A DNA stretch of 8,338 bases from an uncultured Sulfurovum sp. (GCA_902727905.1 CACVAR010000071.1:1-8338), one strand, 5' to 3'; shown: positions 1-6,119, counted from the stretch's first letter. Numbers and translations are program-made. Notes: generated by a model from the sequence alone, not told the origin.

Positions 1-1107
1 GCACTTACTCAAGAGATAGCTGAACTTAAAAAACAGAAAAATGCTGAACTTGAAGTAATTACTGAAGAGATAGCTGAGATAAAAGAGAAAGAAACAACTG
101 GTTCATCTGCAATGGACAAACTTTCATTTGGTGGTTATGGTAAGATGGACTACACAAACTACAGAGACAGTTCAACAGCAAATGAACTTGATATTTACCG
201 TGCTATTCTTTATGTGGGTTACCAATTTACAGACAACATTAAATTTGTTTCAGAAATTGAGTGGGAACATGGAGGACGTGAAAGTACAGGTGGGTACTCT
301 GTAATAGAACAAGCTTACTTAGACTTTAAACTCAATAACATGGCTTCTGTAAAAGTAGGTCATATGATTGTTCCTGTAGGTATGGTGAACTTGTACCATG
401 AGCCAACTTACTTCCCAACAGTAAGTCGTCCTGAAGTTGAAAAGTACATCATCCCTTCTACTTGGCATGAAAATGGAGCAGTTGTTCATGGCTCTGTAAA
501 TAGTTTTGACTACCAAGTTGGTCTAATGAATGGATTCAATGCAAGTAATGGTACAGAAGTAAGAAGTATGAGACAGAGTGGACAAAATGCTGAAGCTGAA
601 GATTTTGCTTTAGTTGCTCGTGCTGACTACAAAGCTAACAATGGTATAAATGTTGGAGCATCTATCTTTACAGGTGGAGCAGGACAAGAGACAGCAGCTT
701 TAAGTTCTGTTGACACGACCATTGCTGAAGTACATGCTGGATATAACCTAAATAAAATTCATGTTAATGCACTCTATGCACAAAGTAAAGTAGATAATGC
801 TTCAGCAGTAGCAACTGTTAACGCTAAAGCTGCTTCAGGTAAAGGTTCTGGTTACTATGTAAACGCTGCTTACGATGTAACACCAAAATGGACACCGTTT
901 GTTCAATATGAGCAATACAACCGTTTTGATGAGAAGTTTGATGCGACAGGTGCAGCAACAACAGCAGACGAAGACGTTACAAACACAACCATTGGAGTAA
1001 ACTATAAACCAACACCAAATGTTGTACTTAAAGCCAACTATGTTATAAGAGACAATAAAGGTACGGACGATGATAGAATTGAATTAGGTACAGGATATGT
1101 ATTTTAG
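1..1107 (+). CDS. Outer-membrane porin, phosphate-selective (OprO/OprP-like) type, 5'-truncated
   Basis: The frame is open from the first base, so the gene starts upstream and 368 residues are visible. The ATG at 112 is internal: the 37 residues before it form a charged heptad-like coiled coil with two related blocks (TQEIAELKK at residues 3-11, TEEIAEIKE at 21-29). An N-terminal periplasmic coiled coil before the barrel is common in trimeric OprO/P-like porins of Campylobacterota. The rest has alternating polar/aromatic strands typical of a beta barrel. It includes a GHMIVPVGMVNLYHEPTYF segment, near residue 80 of the part after the internal ATG, followed by a conserved-looking RPEVEKYIIPSTW block. 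The protein ends in aromatic GYVF, the usual C-terminal Phe signal for BAM-dependent assembly. It probably forms a diffusion channel for anions or small solutes; the substrate cannot be read from sequence. The signal peptide lies outside the window. Confidence 0.85.
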   Translation, partial: ALTQEIAELKKQKNAELEVITEEIAEIKEKETTGSSAMDKLSFGGYGKMDYTNYRDSSTANELDIYRAILYVGYQFTDNIKFVSEIEWEHGGRESTGGYSVIEQAYLDFKLNNMASVKVGHMIVPVGMVNLYHEPTYFPTVSRPEVEKYIIPSTWHENGAVVHGSVNSFDYQVGLMNGFNASNGTEVRSMRQSGQNAEAEDFALVARADYKANNGINVGASIFTGGAGQETAALSSVDTTIAEVHAGYNLNKIHVNALYAQSKVDNASAVATVNAKAASGKGSGYYVNAAYDVTPKWTPFVQYEQYNRFDEKFDATGAATTADEDVTNTTIGVNYKPTPNVVLKANYVIRDNKGTDDDRIELGTGYVF

Positions 1108-1109
1108 AG

Positions 1110-1115
1110 TATAAT
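1110..1115 (+). promoter_or_regulatory. Candidate -10 box for the FMN-binding gene cluster
   Basis: A perfect TATAAT begins three bases after the porin stop codon. No clear -35 hexamer is visible, which is normal for Campylobacterota sigma-70 promoters. It would give a leader of about 60 nt that contains the 1134-1163 hairpin. Chance occurrence in AT-rich DNA is quite possible. Confidence 0.35.
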
Positions 1116-1133
1116 CACTCACAATTCTAAAAC

Positions 1134-1163
1134 AATAAAGTGCTATTTTTGTGGTACTTTATT
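1134..1163 (+). terminator. Hairpin between porin and FMN-binding gene, possible terminator
   Basis: The arms AATAAAGTGC (1134-1143) and GTACTTTATT (1154-1163) pair over 10 bp with one G-U, around a 10-base loop. The downstream tract (TCTAAAAAGG) is not a convincing U-run, so it may be a weak terminator or attenuator for the porin transcript. If the -10 box at 1110 is real, it could instead be a leader hairpin just before the ribosome-binding site (AAAAAGG, 1167-1173) of the next gene. Confidence 0.45.
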
Positions 1164-1183
1164 TCTAAAAAGGTTAAACAAAC

Positions 1184-1702
1184 ATGATTCAAAAAATTAC
1201 TGTTATTTTTTTTATTTTTATATCCACACTCTTTGCTAAAGATACTATTTCGATAGAAGACATTCTCAAGAATAACTATACTACTGAAATAAATGTTCAA
1301 AAAAAGAGTCTCATTCTAACAAAAGAAGAAAGTAAAATCATTCAAAAACAGGCTAAAGCTAAACTCTCTTCTAAAATTGTTCGTTACTATGAAGTTAAAA
1401 AAGAAAACAATACCATTGGTCATGCCATTCTTTTAAAAGAAAAGATTCGTACTAAATATGCTGCCATACTCTATATGGTTGACAATAACAATACCATGCT
1501 AGGCATAGAAATAGTATCATTTAAAGAACCCAGTGAATATAAGCCAAATGATAACTGGAAAAAGATATTTGTAGGTAAAACAGCTGAAGACACCCTTGTA
1601 GCTGGAGAAGACATAGCAACCATTTCTGGAGCAACCATGTCAGCACGTGCTATTTCAAATGCTGCTAGAGTTGCTTTAGCCATTGTAAAAGAAAAACTTT
1701 AG
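1184..1702 (+). CDS. Secreted FMN-binding domain protein (flavinylated, RnfG/NqrC-like fold)
   Basis: This 172-residue protein begins with a signal peptide (hydrophobic residues 4-17, likely cleavage after TLFA at 18). About 60 polar, Lys-rich residues follow, then an FMN_bind-type domain from about residue 78 to the end. The key motif is SGAT at 148-151, inside a GEDIATISGATMSAR segment. In RnfG, NqrC and related proteins, ApbE attaches FMN by a phosphoester bond to the Thr of this motif, here T151. The segment around FKEPSEYKP (113-121) sits where RnfG-type proteins have their ETPG loop, but is divergent. It is therefore probably a periplasmic one-electron carrier. Start: AAAAAGG at 1167-1173 precedes ATG 1184. 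Two small membrane-protein genes follow, the first after 9 nt, suggesting one transcript and joint function. No RnfD/NqrB-like partner or apbE is in the window. Confidence 0.85.
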   Translation: MIQKITVIFFIFISTLFAKDTISIEDILKNNYTTEINVQKKSLILTKEESKIIQKQAKAKLSSKIVRYYEVKKENNTIGHAILLKEKIRTKYAAILYMVDNNNTMLGIEIVSFKEPSEYKPNDNWKKIFVGKTAEDTLVAGEDIATISGATMSARAISNAARVALAIVKEKL

Positions 1703-1711
1703 ACACTCAGC

Positions 1712-2176
1712 ATGCAATTTTTAGACAAAGCTAAAGAACTCGACAAAAACCCCCTACTAAAAAAACTTATACTTTTTTTAGTAATCACCTTACTACTCTA
1801 TTTGGGTTTAGATATTGTACTTCATCATCAACAAATTGGTTTAACCTTTACAAGTGCTAGCAATACTATTTTAGGCAATGAAGAAGAGTTTTTAGATCCA
1901 ATTTTATTTGATGTTCTTTTAGAGCATGTTCATGCCAATATTCTCTCTAGTATGATTACCCTACTCCTTTTAACAACCATCTATATTCGACTCAAAGCTG
2001 AAAGTAAACAACGACTTATACATCTCTCATTTTCCACAGCTATTTTAAGTCAAGTTATTCTTTTACTGACAACAACACTTCCTCTACTTATTAATATTTG
2101 GATTGTAGTTTTTTTATTATGGCACCTAAGCGCTTTTATACTCGGATTCATAATCATAGGTAAGCTTCTAAAATGA
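1712..2176 (+). CDS. Small four-helix integral membrane protein with His residues, unknown function
   Basis: I do not recognise a named family. The 154-residue product has four predicted membrane helices, near residues 17-37, 75-93, 104-127 and 129-152. Histidines sit at or near helix ends: H38/H39 after helix 1, H72 and H74 in a LLEHVHAN motif entering helix 2, H104 at the start of helix 3 and H138 inside helix 4. This spacing could suit b-type heme or quinone-site chemistry, but that is inference. The gene starts 9 nt after the FMN-binding gene and overlaps the next one by 4 nt (ATGA), so translational coupling is likely. Its ribosome-binding site is weak, which also fits coupling. A plausible role is a membrane anchor or electron donor for the flavinylated periplasmic protein. 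Confidence 0.8.
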   Translation: MQFLDKAKELDKNPLLKKLILFLVITLLLYLGLDIVLHHQQIGLTFTSASNTILGNEEEFLDPILFDVLLEHVHANILSSMITLLLLTTIYIRLKAESKQRLIHLSFSTAILSQVILLLTTTLPLLINIWIVVFLLWHLSAFILGFIIIGKLLK

Positions 2177-2595
2177 AAGATATCTACGCTGTAGTCATTC
2201 GATATTTTCTACTAATGTTTTTAATGTTATTAATTACTGGAGTTTGGTTACTTCTTTTACATAGCTCTTTAACATTAGAAAGCTTTACAAACTATTATGT
2301 ACAAAAAACTATTTTTGGTCTTTTAGAAGTTGTAACACCTCATCTATTTGCAATGGGAACAGCTGTTTTTATATTAACACATTTTTTATCATTAAATAAA
2401 AAAAACAGTTCTTATGAAAACAAACTTACTTTAACACTTTTTAGCTCAATGCTTCTATCCAATTTAAGTGTTTTCTTTATTAGTGAACAAAGTACTTGGA
2501 TAATATGGATTAAGTTAATCTCTACTTTACTATTTTTAATTCTTTCATTACTGACTATCTATAAAGTATTCTTTAGAACTTATAGTGTTAAGTAA
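2173..2595 (+). CDS. Small four-helix integral membrane protein, possible paralogue of its upstream neighbour
   Basis: This 140-residue protein has four predicted membrane helices (about 8-30, 47-72, 85-103 and 108-132) and no recognisable named domain. It shares layout with the preceding protein: helix 1, a short polar loop, then a LLE motif at the mouth of helix 2 (LLEVVTPHLF at 51-60, against LLEHVHANIL upstream), then two more hydrophobic segments. Histidines are H30 at the end of helix 1, H57 at the start of helix 2 and H70 at its end; the H57/H70 spacing of 13 would span about two bundle-facing sites. It overlaps the upstream gene by 4 nt and is the last gene of this run. The function is unknown; a heme- or quinone-linked membrane partner of the FMN-binding protein is a guess from context. 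Confidence 0.8.
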   Translation: MKDIYAVVIRYFLLMFLMLLITGVWLLLLHSSLTLESFTNYYVQKTIFGLLEVVTPHLFAMGTAVFILTHFLSLNKKNSSYENKLTLTLFSSMLLSNLSVFFISEQSTWIIWIKLISTLLFLILSLLTIYKVFFRTYSVK

Positions 2596-2627
2596 AATAA
2601 TAGTTAATCTATGTCATAATTTTATAT

Positions 2628-2642
2628 TGATAATTACTATCA
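2628..2642. promoter_or_regulatory. Fur-box-like 7-1-7 inverted repeat
   Basis: TGATAATTACTATCA is an inverted repeat of two 7-base arms around one base. It differs from the classic Fur 7-1-7 pattern (TGATAAT-N-ATTATCA) at one arm position. It lies 25 nt before the start codon of the 55-residue protein and overlaps the likely core promoter (candidate -10 sequences CATAAT 2615-2620 and TATATT 2623-2628), a position suited to repression. The background is AT-rich, so binding is inferred, not shown. Confidence 0.5.
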
Positions 2643-2667
2643 TTAATAAAACTAATAAGGAAAAATT

Positions 2668-2835
2668 ATGGCAGATTACATTATTACCAAAGAGTCTAAA
2701 GAGATATTACGAGATTTATCCATGCAGAAGAATGAGAATTTATTATGTCCTATTTTAAGAGTTTTACAAATGAGACACAGTGACTTAGATGTACAACAAG
2801 CCACAAGAGTTATAAAAACTGTTTTAGCTAATTAA
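2668..2835 (+). CDS. Small 55-residue hypothetical protein
   Basis: A short open frame encodes 55 residues, starting MADYIITKESKEIL and ending RVIKTVLAN. It has a good ribosome-binding site (AAGG at 2657-2660, seven bases before the ATG), its own gap on both sides, an upstream inverted repeat and a strong terminator straight after its stop, all of which support a real gene. The protein is soluble and predicted mostly helical, with one cysteine in a LLCPILRVLQMRHSDLD segment (residues 25-41); it has no signal peptide or membrane helix. I recognise no family. The Fur-like site suggests iron- or metal-responsive expression, but the protein has no obvious metal-binding cluster, with only one Cys and one His. 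Confidence 0.7.
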   Translation: MADYIITKESKEILRDLSMQKNENLLCPILRVLQMRHSDLDVQQATRVIKTVLAN

Positions 2836-2839
2836 GCAC

Positions 2840-2870
2840 TAGTTAGTCAATAAGACTAACTATTTTCTTT
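2840..2870 (+). terminator. Rho-independent terminator after the small ORF
   Basis: A perfect 9-bp stem (TAGTTAGTC at 2840-2848, GACTAACTA at 2854-2862) with a 5-base AATAA loop is followed by TTTTCTTTCT. It starts five bases after the small gene's stop. The dksA stop codon (2856-2858, minus strand) lies in the right arm, so the hairpin may also end the convergent dksA transcript, although the U-tract on that side is poor. Confidence 0.8.
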
Positions 2871-3212
2871 CTCAATGGCTTCCCTACAGGAAATACAGTA
2901 ATCAGCAAAAACTTTTACTTTTAACCTTTCAATATTAATCTCTTCTTCACATGCCTCACATATACCATAAGTATCATTTTCTATTCTCTTAAGACTTCGC
3001 TCTATGGCTTCTAGTTTTTCAGATTGTTTAAGTAGTATGGAATTACCAATAGTTTGTCTTCTTTGCATGGTCGCATGATCACCTTCATCTTTAGGTTCAT
3101 TGTCTCTCAAACTGTTCATTTCAAATGACGTACTATCTAAGTTACTTTCAATTTGTTTTTTCATCTCTTCTAATTCATTCTTGAAATAAGCTAATTCATC
3201 TTCAGTTAACAT
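2856..3212 (-). CDS. dksA: DksA-type RNA polymerase-binding transcription factor
   Basis: The protein has 118 residues, shorter than E. coli DksA (151) but usual for Campylobacterota. It has a charged coiled coil (about 5-80) and a C-terminal Cys4 zinc finger with C85, C88, C106 and C109 in the canonical CX2C-X17-CX2C spacing, inside TYGICEAC and DYCISC. The coiled-coil tip carries DEGDHA at 42-47, matching the DxxDxA signature whose acidic residues enter the RNA polymerase secondary channel in DksA. It should therefore modulate transcription initiation at rRNA and amino-acid promoters, with or without ppGpp. A strong GGAG seven bases before the ATG supports the start. It is divergent from pyrB across about 190 bp and convergent with the 55-residue gene. 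A plasmid TraR-like origin is unlikely given the length and intact tip. Confidence 0.92.
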   Translation of the reverse strand: MLTEDELAYFKNELEEMKKQIESNLDSTSFEMNSLRDNEPKDEGDHATMQRRQTIGNSILLKQSEKLEAIERSLKRIENDTYGICEACEEEINIERLKVKVFADYCISCREAIEKENS

Positions 3213-3277
3213 GATTTTACTCCTTAATTTACAACATTTTTTGTTATATTTTATTTTATCATATTAACATTAATTTA

Positions 3278-3305
3278 TTACATATATTTTATAAAAAATA
3301 TGTAA
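3278..3305. repeat. 28-bp near-perfect palindrome in the dksA/pyrB divergent region
   Basis: Starting at TTACATAT and ending at ATATGTAA, 13 of 14 symmetric base pairs match. Flanking arms ACATTAAT (3267-3274) and ATTAATGT (3320-3327) add a second, asymmetrically placed inverted pair. It is about 65 bp upstream of dksA and 100 bp upstream of pyrB. It could be an operator or cruciform-prone AT tract; the low complexity makes chance a real alternative. Confidence 0.5.
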
Positions 3306-3331
3306 TATTATAATCTTATATTAATGTAATA

Positions 3332-3348
3332 GTTTAGAAAATCTAAAC
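3332..3348. repeat. 7-3-7 inverted repeat upstream of the pyrB promoter
   Basis: GTTTAGA and TCTAAAC form a perfect 7-bp inverted repeat around AAA. Its centre (3340) is about 46 bases before the predicted pyrB transcription start, a typical place for an activator or repressor dimer. No known regulator is matched. Confidence 0.45.
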
Positions 3349-3373
3349 AACTAAGTTTTTACCATCCATTTGA

Positions 3374-3379
3374 TATAAT
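3374..3379 (+). promoter_or_regulatory. -10 box of the pyrB-pabB promoter
   Basis: A perfect TATAAT in the context TTTGATATAATTTC, with no clear -35 box. Transcription would begin near 3386. This puts the ATG at 3391 only a few bases from the RNA start and favours the ATG at 3406 as the real pyrB start. Confidence 0.6.
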
Positions 3380-3405
3380 TTCATAGAAAAATGCAAAGAG
3401 GATTT

Positions 3406-4293
3406 ATGCAACATCTTGTTGATACCAATGACTTTAATGACACTCAATTAACCCAAATTATGCATGATGCAAAAGCATTTAAAAGAAAAATGCCTTCTAA
3501 ACTACTAGAAGACAAATTACTTATTACCCTATTTTTTGAAAGTTCTACTCGAACACGTAGTTCATTTGAAGTTGCAGCTAAAAGATTAGGTGTTTCAGTA
3601 GTACATCTTGATCCGTCTAAGAGTTCAACCAACAAAGGTGAAAGCCTTGAAGATACTTTCGAGAATTTAGCAGCAATGGAACCTGATGGTGTTATTATTA
3701 GACATGAGTTTAACAACACTCCTAAAAAACTTGCTAATAAATCCTTAACACCTATCATTAACGCTGGAGCTGGAAACAATGCACATCCTACTCAAGCACT
3801 TCTTGACTGTTTTACCATTATGGAACACTTTAATGTAACTAGCCCTCATGAACTTAAAGGAAAAACACTTGCCATTGTTGGAGACATTGTAAGTTCTCGG
3901 GTTGCTTCATCAGGTATTCGTCTTTTTACACGTTTAGGACTAAATGTTGTACTCGTTGCACCAAAACCCTTTATGCCAGACAATGACCTACCCCAATATG
4001 AACACCTTTCAGAAACTATTGATAATGTTGATATTATTATGAGTCTGCGCGCACAGTTAGAGAGACATAAGGCTCCTATCTTTGAAGATTACGATGAATA
4101 TGCAAACGAGTACTGTATTACTAAAGAGAGAATGGGTCAACGAGACATTCTACTTCTTCACCCTGGTCCCGTTATGCGAAACATTGATATTTCAGATGAA
4201 ATGCTGAAAGATAAACGATCAAAAGTCTTAGAACAAGTAAAAAATGGTGTCTATGTCAGAATGGCTATTTTAAAGCTTATTTTAGAAGACTAA
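3406..4293 (+). CDS. pyrB: Aspartate carbamoyltransferase catalytic subunit
   Basis: The enzyme condenses carbamoyl phosphate with L-aspartate to N-carbamoyl-aspartate, the first committed step of pyrimidine synthesis. Counting 295 residues from 3406, the carbamoyl-phosphate motif FESSTRTRSSFE has its STRTR at 47-51. The mobile-loop lysine sits in NKGES (K77), HPTQALLD begins at 127, and GDIVSSRVASS begins at 159. The aspartate-binding LRAQLER is at 214-220 and HPGPVMRN begins at 252. These distinguish it from ornithine carbamoyltransferase. I chose 3406 over the in-frame ATG at 3391 because AAAGAGG (3395-3401) is placed for 3406, the -10 box would leave almost no leader for 3391, and MQHLVDTNDF resembles family N-termini. 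No pyrI regulatory gene is adjacent. The stop TAA shares its last base with the pabB start. Confidence 0.95.
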   Translation: MQHLVDTNDFNDTQLTQIMHDAKAFKRKMPSKLLEDKLLITLFFESSTRTRSSFEVAAKRLGVSVVHLDPSKSSTNKGESLEDTFENLAAMEPDGVIIRHEFNNTPKKLANKSLTPIINAGAGNNAHPTQALLDCFTIMEHFNVTSPHELKGKTLAIVGDIVSSRVASSGIRLFTRLGLNVVLVAPKPFMPDNDLPQYEHLSETIDNVDIIMSLRAQLERHKAPIFEDYDEYANEYCITKERMGQRDILLLHPGPVMRNIDISDEMLKDKRSKVLEQVKNGVYVRMAILKLILED

Positions 4294-5237
4294 TGCAAAA
4301 AATCAACGAATTGGGTTCACAAAATGAACCTTTTCTATTTATACTCTCCTATGATTTAAAAGAACAATTCGTACAACCTCTCAGTGAACTTGATACTGAT
4401 GTTTTATTTAAGATTGCTAATCAGCGTAACTATCCTAAAACACCCTTAGCAAAAAACTATTCTTTTAAAAAATCTCCTCTGGCGTTTCAAAATTATAAAA
4501 TAGCCTTAGAAAAAGTCTTAGATGAGATACGTTCTGGCAATACTTATTTGCTTAACCTTACTTTTAAAACAGAAATAGAAACTAACCTAAGTCTCAAAGA
4601 AGTTTTTACTTATGCTAAAGCAAAATACAAGCTATATTTTAAAGATGAATTCATATGTTTTTCTCCTGAAAAGTTTATCGAAATTATCGATGATGAAATC
4701 TCTACTTATCCAATGAAAGGAACCATTGAAGCATCTTTACCCCAAGCAAAAGAAAAAATACTTGCTGACGAAAAAGAAATGGCTGAACATGTTATGATAG
4801 TTGACTTAATGAGAAATGACCTAAGTATGGTAGGAACAAATGTTCAAGTAGACAAGTTTCGTTATGTTGAAAAAATCCAAGCTGGAGAAAAAGAATTACT
4901 ACAAGTCAGTTCCAAAATCACAGCTAGTCTTCCTAAGGATTGGTCCAATACTTTAGGTGACCTACTTTCTACACTTTTACCTGCTGGTTCTATTACAGGC
5001 GCACCCAAAAAAAGTACCGTTAATATTATTGATAATATTGAAAACTATCAGCGTGGTTTTTACACAGGTGTTTTTGGAATATTTGATGGTAAGAATTTAT
5101 ACTCTGCTGTAATGATACGTTTTATTGAAAAAGAAAATAATAAGCTTTTTTATAAAAGTGGAGGAGGCATCACCATAGATAGCAATGCCAAAAGTGAATA
5201 TGAAGAGTTGATAGATAAAATCTATCTTCCTCTATAA
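4293..5237 (+). CDS. pabB: Aminodeoxychorismate synthase component I (short form)
   Basis: This chorismate-binding enzyme converts chorismate plus ammonia, supplied by a PabA glutaminase, to 4-amino-4-deoxychorismate for p-aminobenzoate and folate. At 314 residues it is shorter than E. coli PabB (about 450) and keeps essentially only the catalytic core. The motif PMKGT at 140-144 contains K142, equivalent to the PabB catalytic lysine; anthranilate synthase TrpE normally has Ala there, so PabB is favoured over TrpE. Other core motifs are MIVDLMRNDL (168-177), LLPAGSITGAPK (228-239) and SGGGITIDS (289-297). The start overlaps pyrB by one base (TAATG), and no separate ribosome-binding site is evident, which suggests translational coupling to pyrB. 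It converges with the SPOR lipoprotein gene, leaving a 12-nt gap without an obvious terminator. Neither pabA nor pabC is in the window. Confidence 0.92.
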   Translation: MQKINELGSQNEPFLFILSYDLKEQFVQPLSELDTDVLFKIANQRNYPKTPLAKNYSFKKSPLAFQNYKIALEKVLDEIRSGNTYLLNLTFKTEIETNLSLKEVFTYAKAKYKLYFKDEFICFSPEKFIEIIDDEISTYPMKGTIEASLPQAKEKILADEKEMAEHVMIVDLMRNDLSMVGTNVQVDKFRYVEKIQAGEKELLQVSSKITASLPKDWSNTLGDLLSTLLPAGSITGAPKKSTVNIIDNIENYQRGFYTGVFGIFDGKNLYSAVMIRFIEKENNKLFYKSGGGITIDSNAKSEYEELIDKIYLPL

Positions 5238-5249
5238 TAATTTAGCCAA

Positions 5250-6119
5250 TTAGTAAGTACTAACAACAAAACCACCAACTCTAGTAGCATGTGCTTTAGC
5301 TGTTGATCTATTTGCAAAACCTGTTAAAATAACTTTATAGTATTGACCAATTTTTCTTACAACAGCAGGATATTGACCACTATTGCTATTCGCAACAGCT
5401 TGAGCTTTTGCTTGAGAACCAAATGCACCAATCTGTACACCTATACCAGAGTTTCCAGTTGTAGCTACACCACCATATGGTTGGTTAATAGTATAAACAT
5501 CAGATGTATTATAGTTAGGTTGAACAGGAGGCGTATACCCACCACTTGTAGCACCTTGAACAATAAAAGCACCAGGGAAACGACTTTCCTTTAATCTGTT
5601 TGCTTCGGCAATTGATGGAATACCTGTTACAATAACCTTATTCATTGCACCTTGTTGAACATATGCTGAAAGACCAGGTGCTAAAGAGAGTCTATTTTTA
5701 TAATCTTCTGCAGTACGATAATCTTTTAAAGCAGCAATCTGTAAATGAATCCCACCAGTTTGTCCAGCTGGAGCAGGTGTTGTTACAGGATAATCACTAA
5801 GTACTGGTTGACTTGCATAAGGGTCATTGTATACTGTACCCGTTCCACCATTTGCATAAGGATCAGGATAGGTCGTTCCTCCTACTTCTTGTCCCATATT
5901 TGTTGGGGTAGTAATCACTGTACCATCTGGTTGAACAACTTCTTCATACACTGCAGAACCTGAAGGGTTATAAACAATTGGTTGTCCATTCTCATAAACA
6001 GCTGGCTGTGGCTGCCCTACATCTGTATATACTGGTTGAGTCTCTTGAACAGGTTTAACACACCCAGTTGCTAACAATGCAACGATCGATGTTGCTAGTA
6101 AAATATTGAATTTTTTCAT
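5250..6119 (-). CDS. Lipoprotein with two SPOR peptidoglycan-binding domains
   Basis: The 289-residue protein starts with a lipoprotein signal (MKKFNILLATSIVALLATGC; C20 would be lipidated). A Pro/Tyr/Gly/Gln-rich low-complexity linker (about 25-122) contains short repeats such as YPDPYANGG (84-92) and YNDPYASQ (97-104). Two related C-terminal domains follow at about 123-189 (GIHLQIAALKDYRTAEDY onward) and 225-289 (GIGVQIGAFGSQAKAQAV onward). Each has the SPOR pattern: an IQIGAF-like first strand, Ala-rich helix, KVIxTG strand and a final FVV/FIV strand. SPOR domains bind denuded glycan strands at division sites, so a role in septation or cell-wall remodelling is likely. It is not RlpA: no double-psi barrel is seen. 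Ribosome-binding site AAAGGG lies five bases before the ATG. Confidence 0.88.
   Translation of the reverse strand: MKKFNILLATSIVALLATGCVKPVQETQPVYTDVGQPQPAVYENGQPIVYNPSGSAVYEEVVQPDGTVITTPTNMGQEVGGTTYPDPYANGGTGTVYNDPYASQPVLSDYPVTTPAPAGQTGGIHLQIAALKDYRTAEDYKNRLSLAPGLSAYVQQGAMNKVIVTGIPSIAEANRLKESRFPGAFIVQGATSGGYTPPVQPNYNTSDVYTINQPYGGVATTGNSGIGVQIGAFGSQAKAQAVANSNSGQYPAVVRKIGQYYKVILTGFANRSTAKAHATRVGGFVVSTY

Noticed and set aside
7..84. 24-base imperfect direct repeat (7-30 and 61-84, 20 of 24 identical)
   Set aside because: It is coding sequence for two similar coiled-coil turns of the porin, so no separate repeat element is needed.
112..1107. Porin starting at the ATG at 112
   Set aside because: The frame is open to base 1 with a good coiled-coil sequence, and the ATG has no ribosome-binding site or signal peptide after it, so it is internal.
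3444..3779. 111-residue minus-strand frame inside pyrB
   Set aside because: It lies fully opposite a certain gene, has no recognisable domain and is explained by the codon pattern of pyrB.
5343..5594. Plus-strand frames opposite the SPOR lipoprotein (5343-5594, 5745-5963)
   Set aside because: Their products are Ser/Thr/Arg/Cys-rich and low in complexity, as expected from reading the lipoprotein gene backwards.
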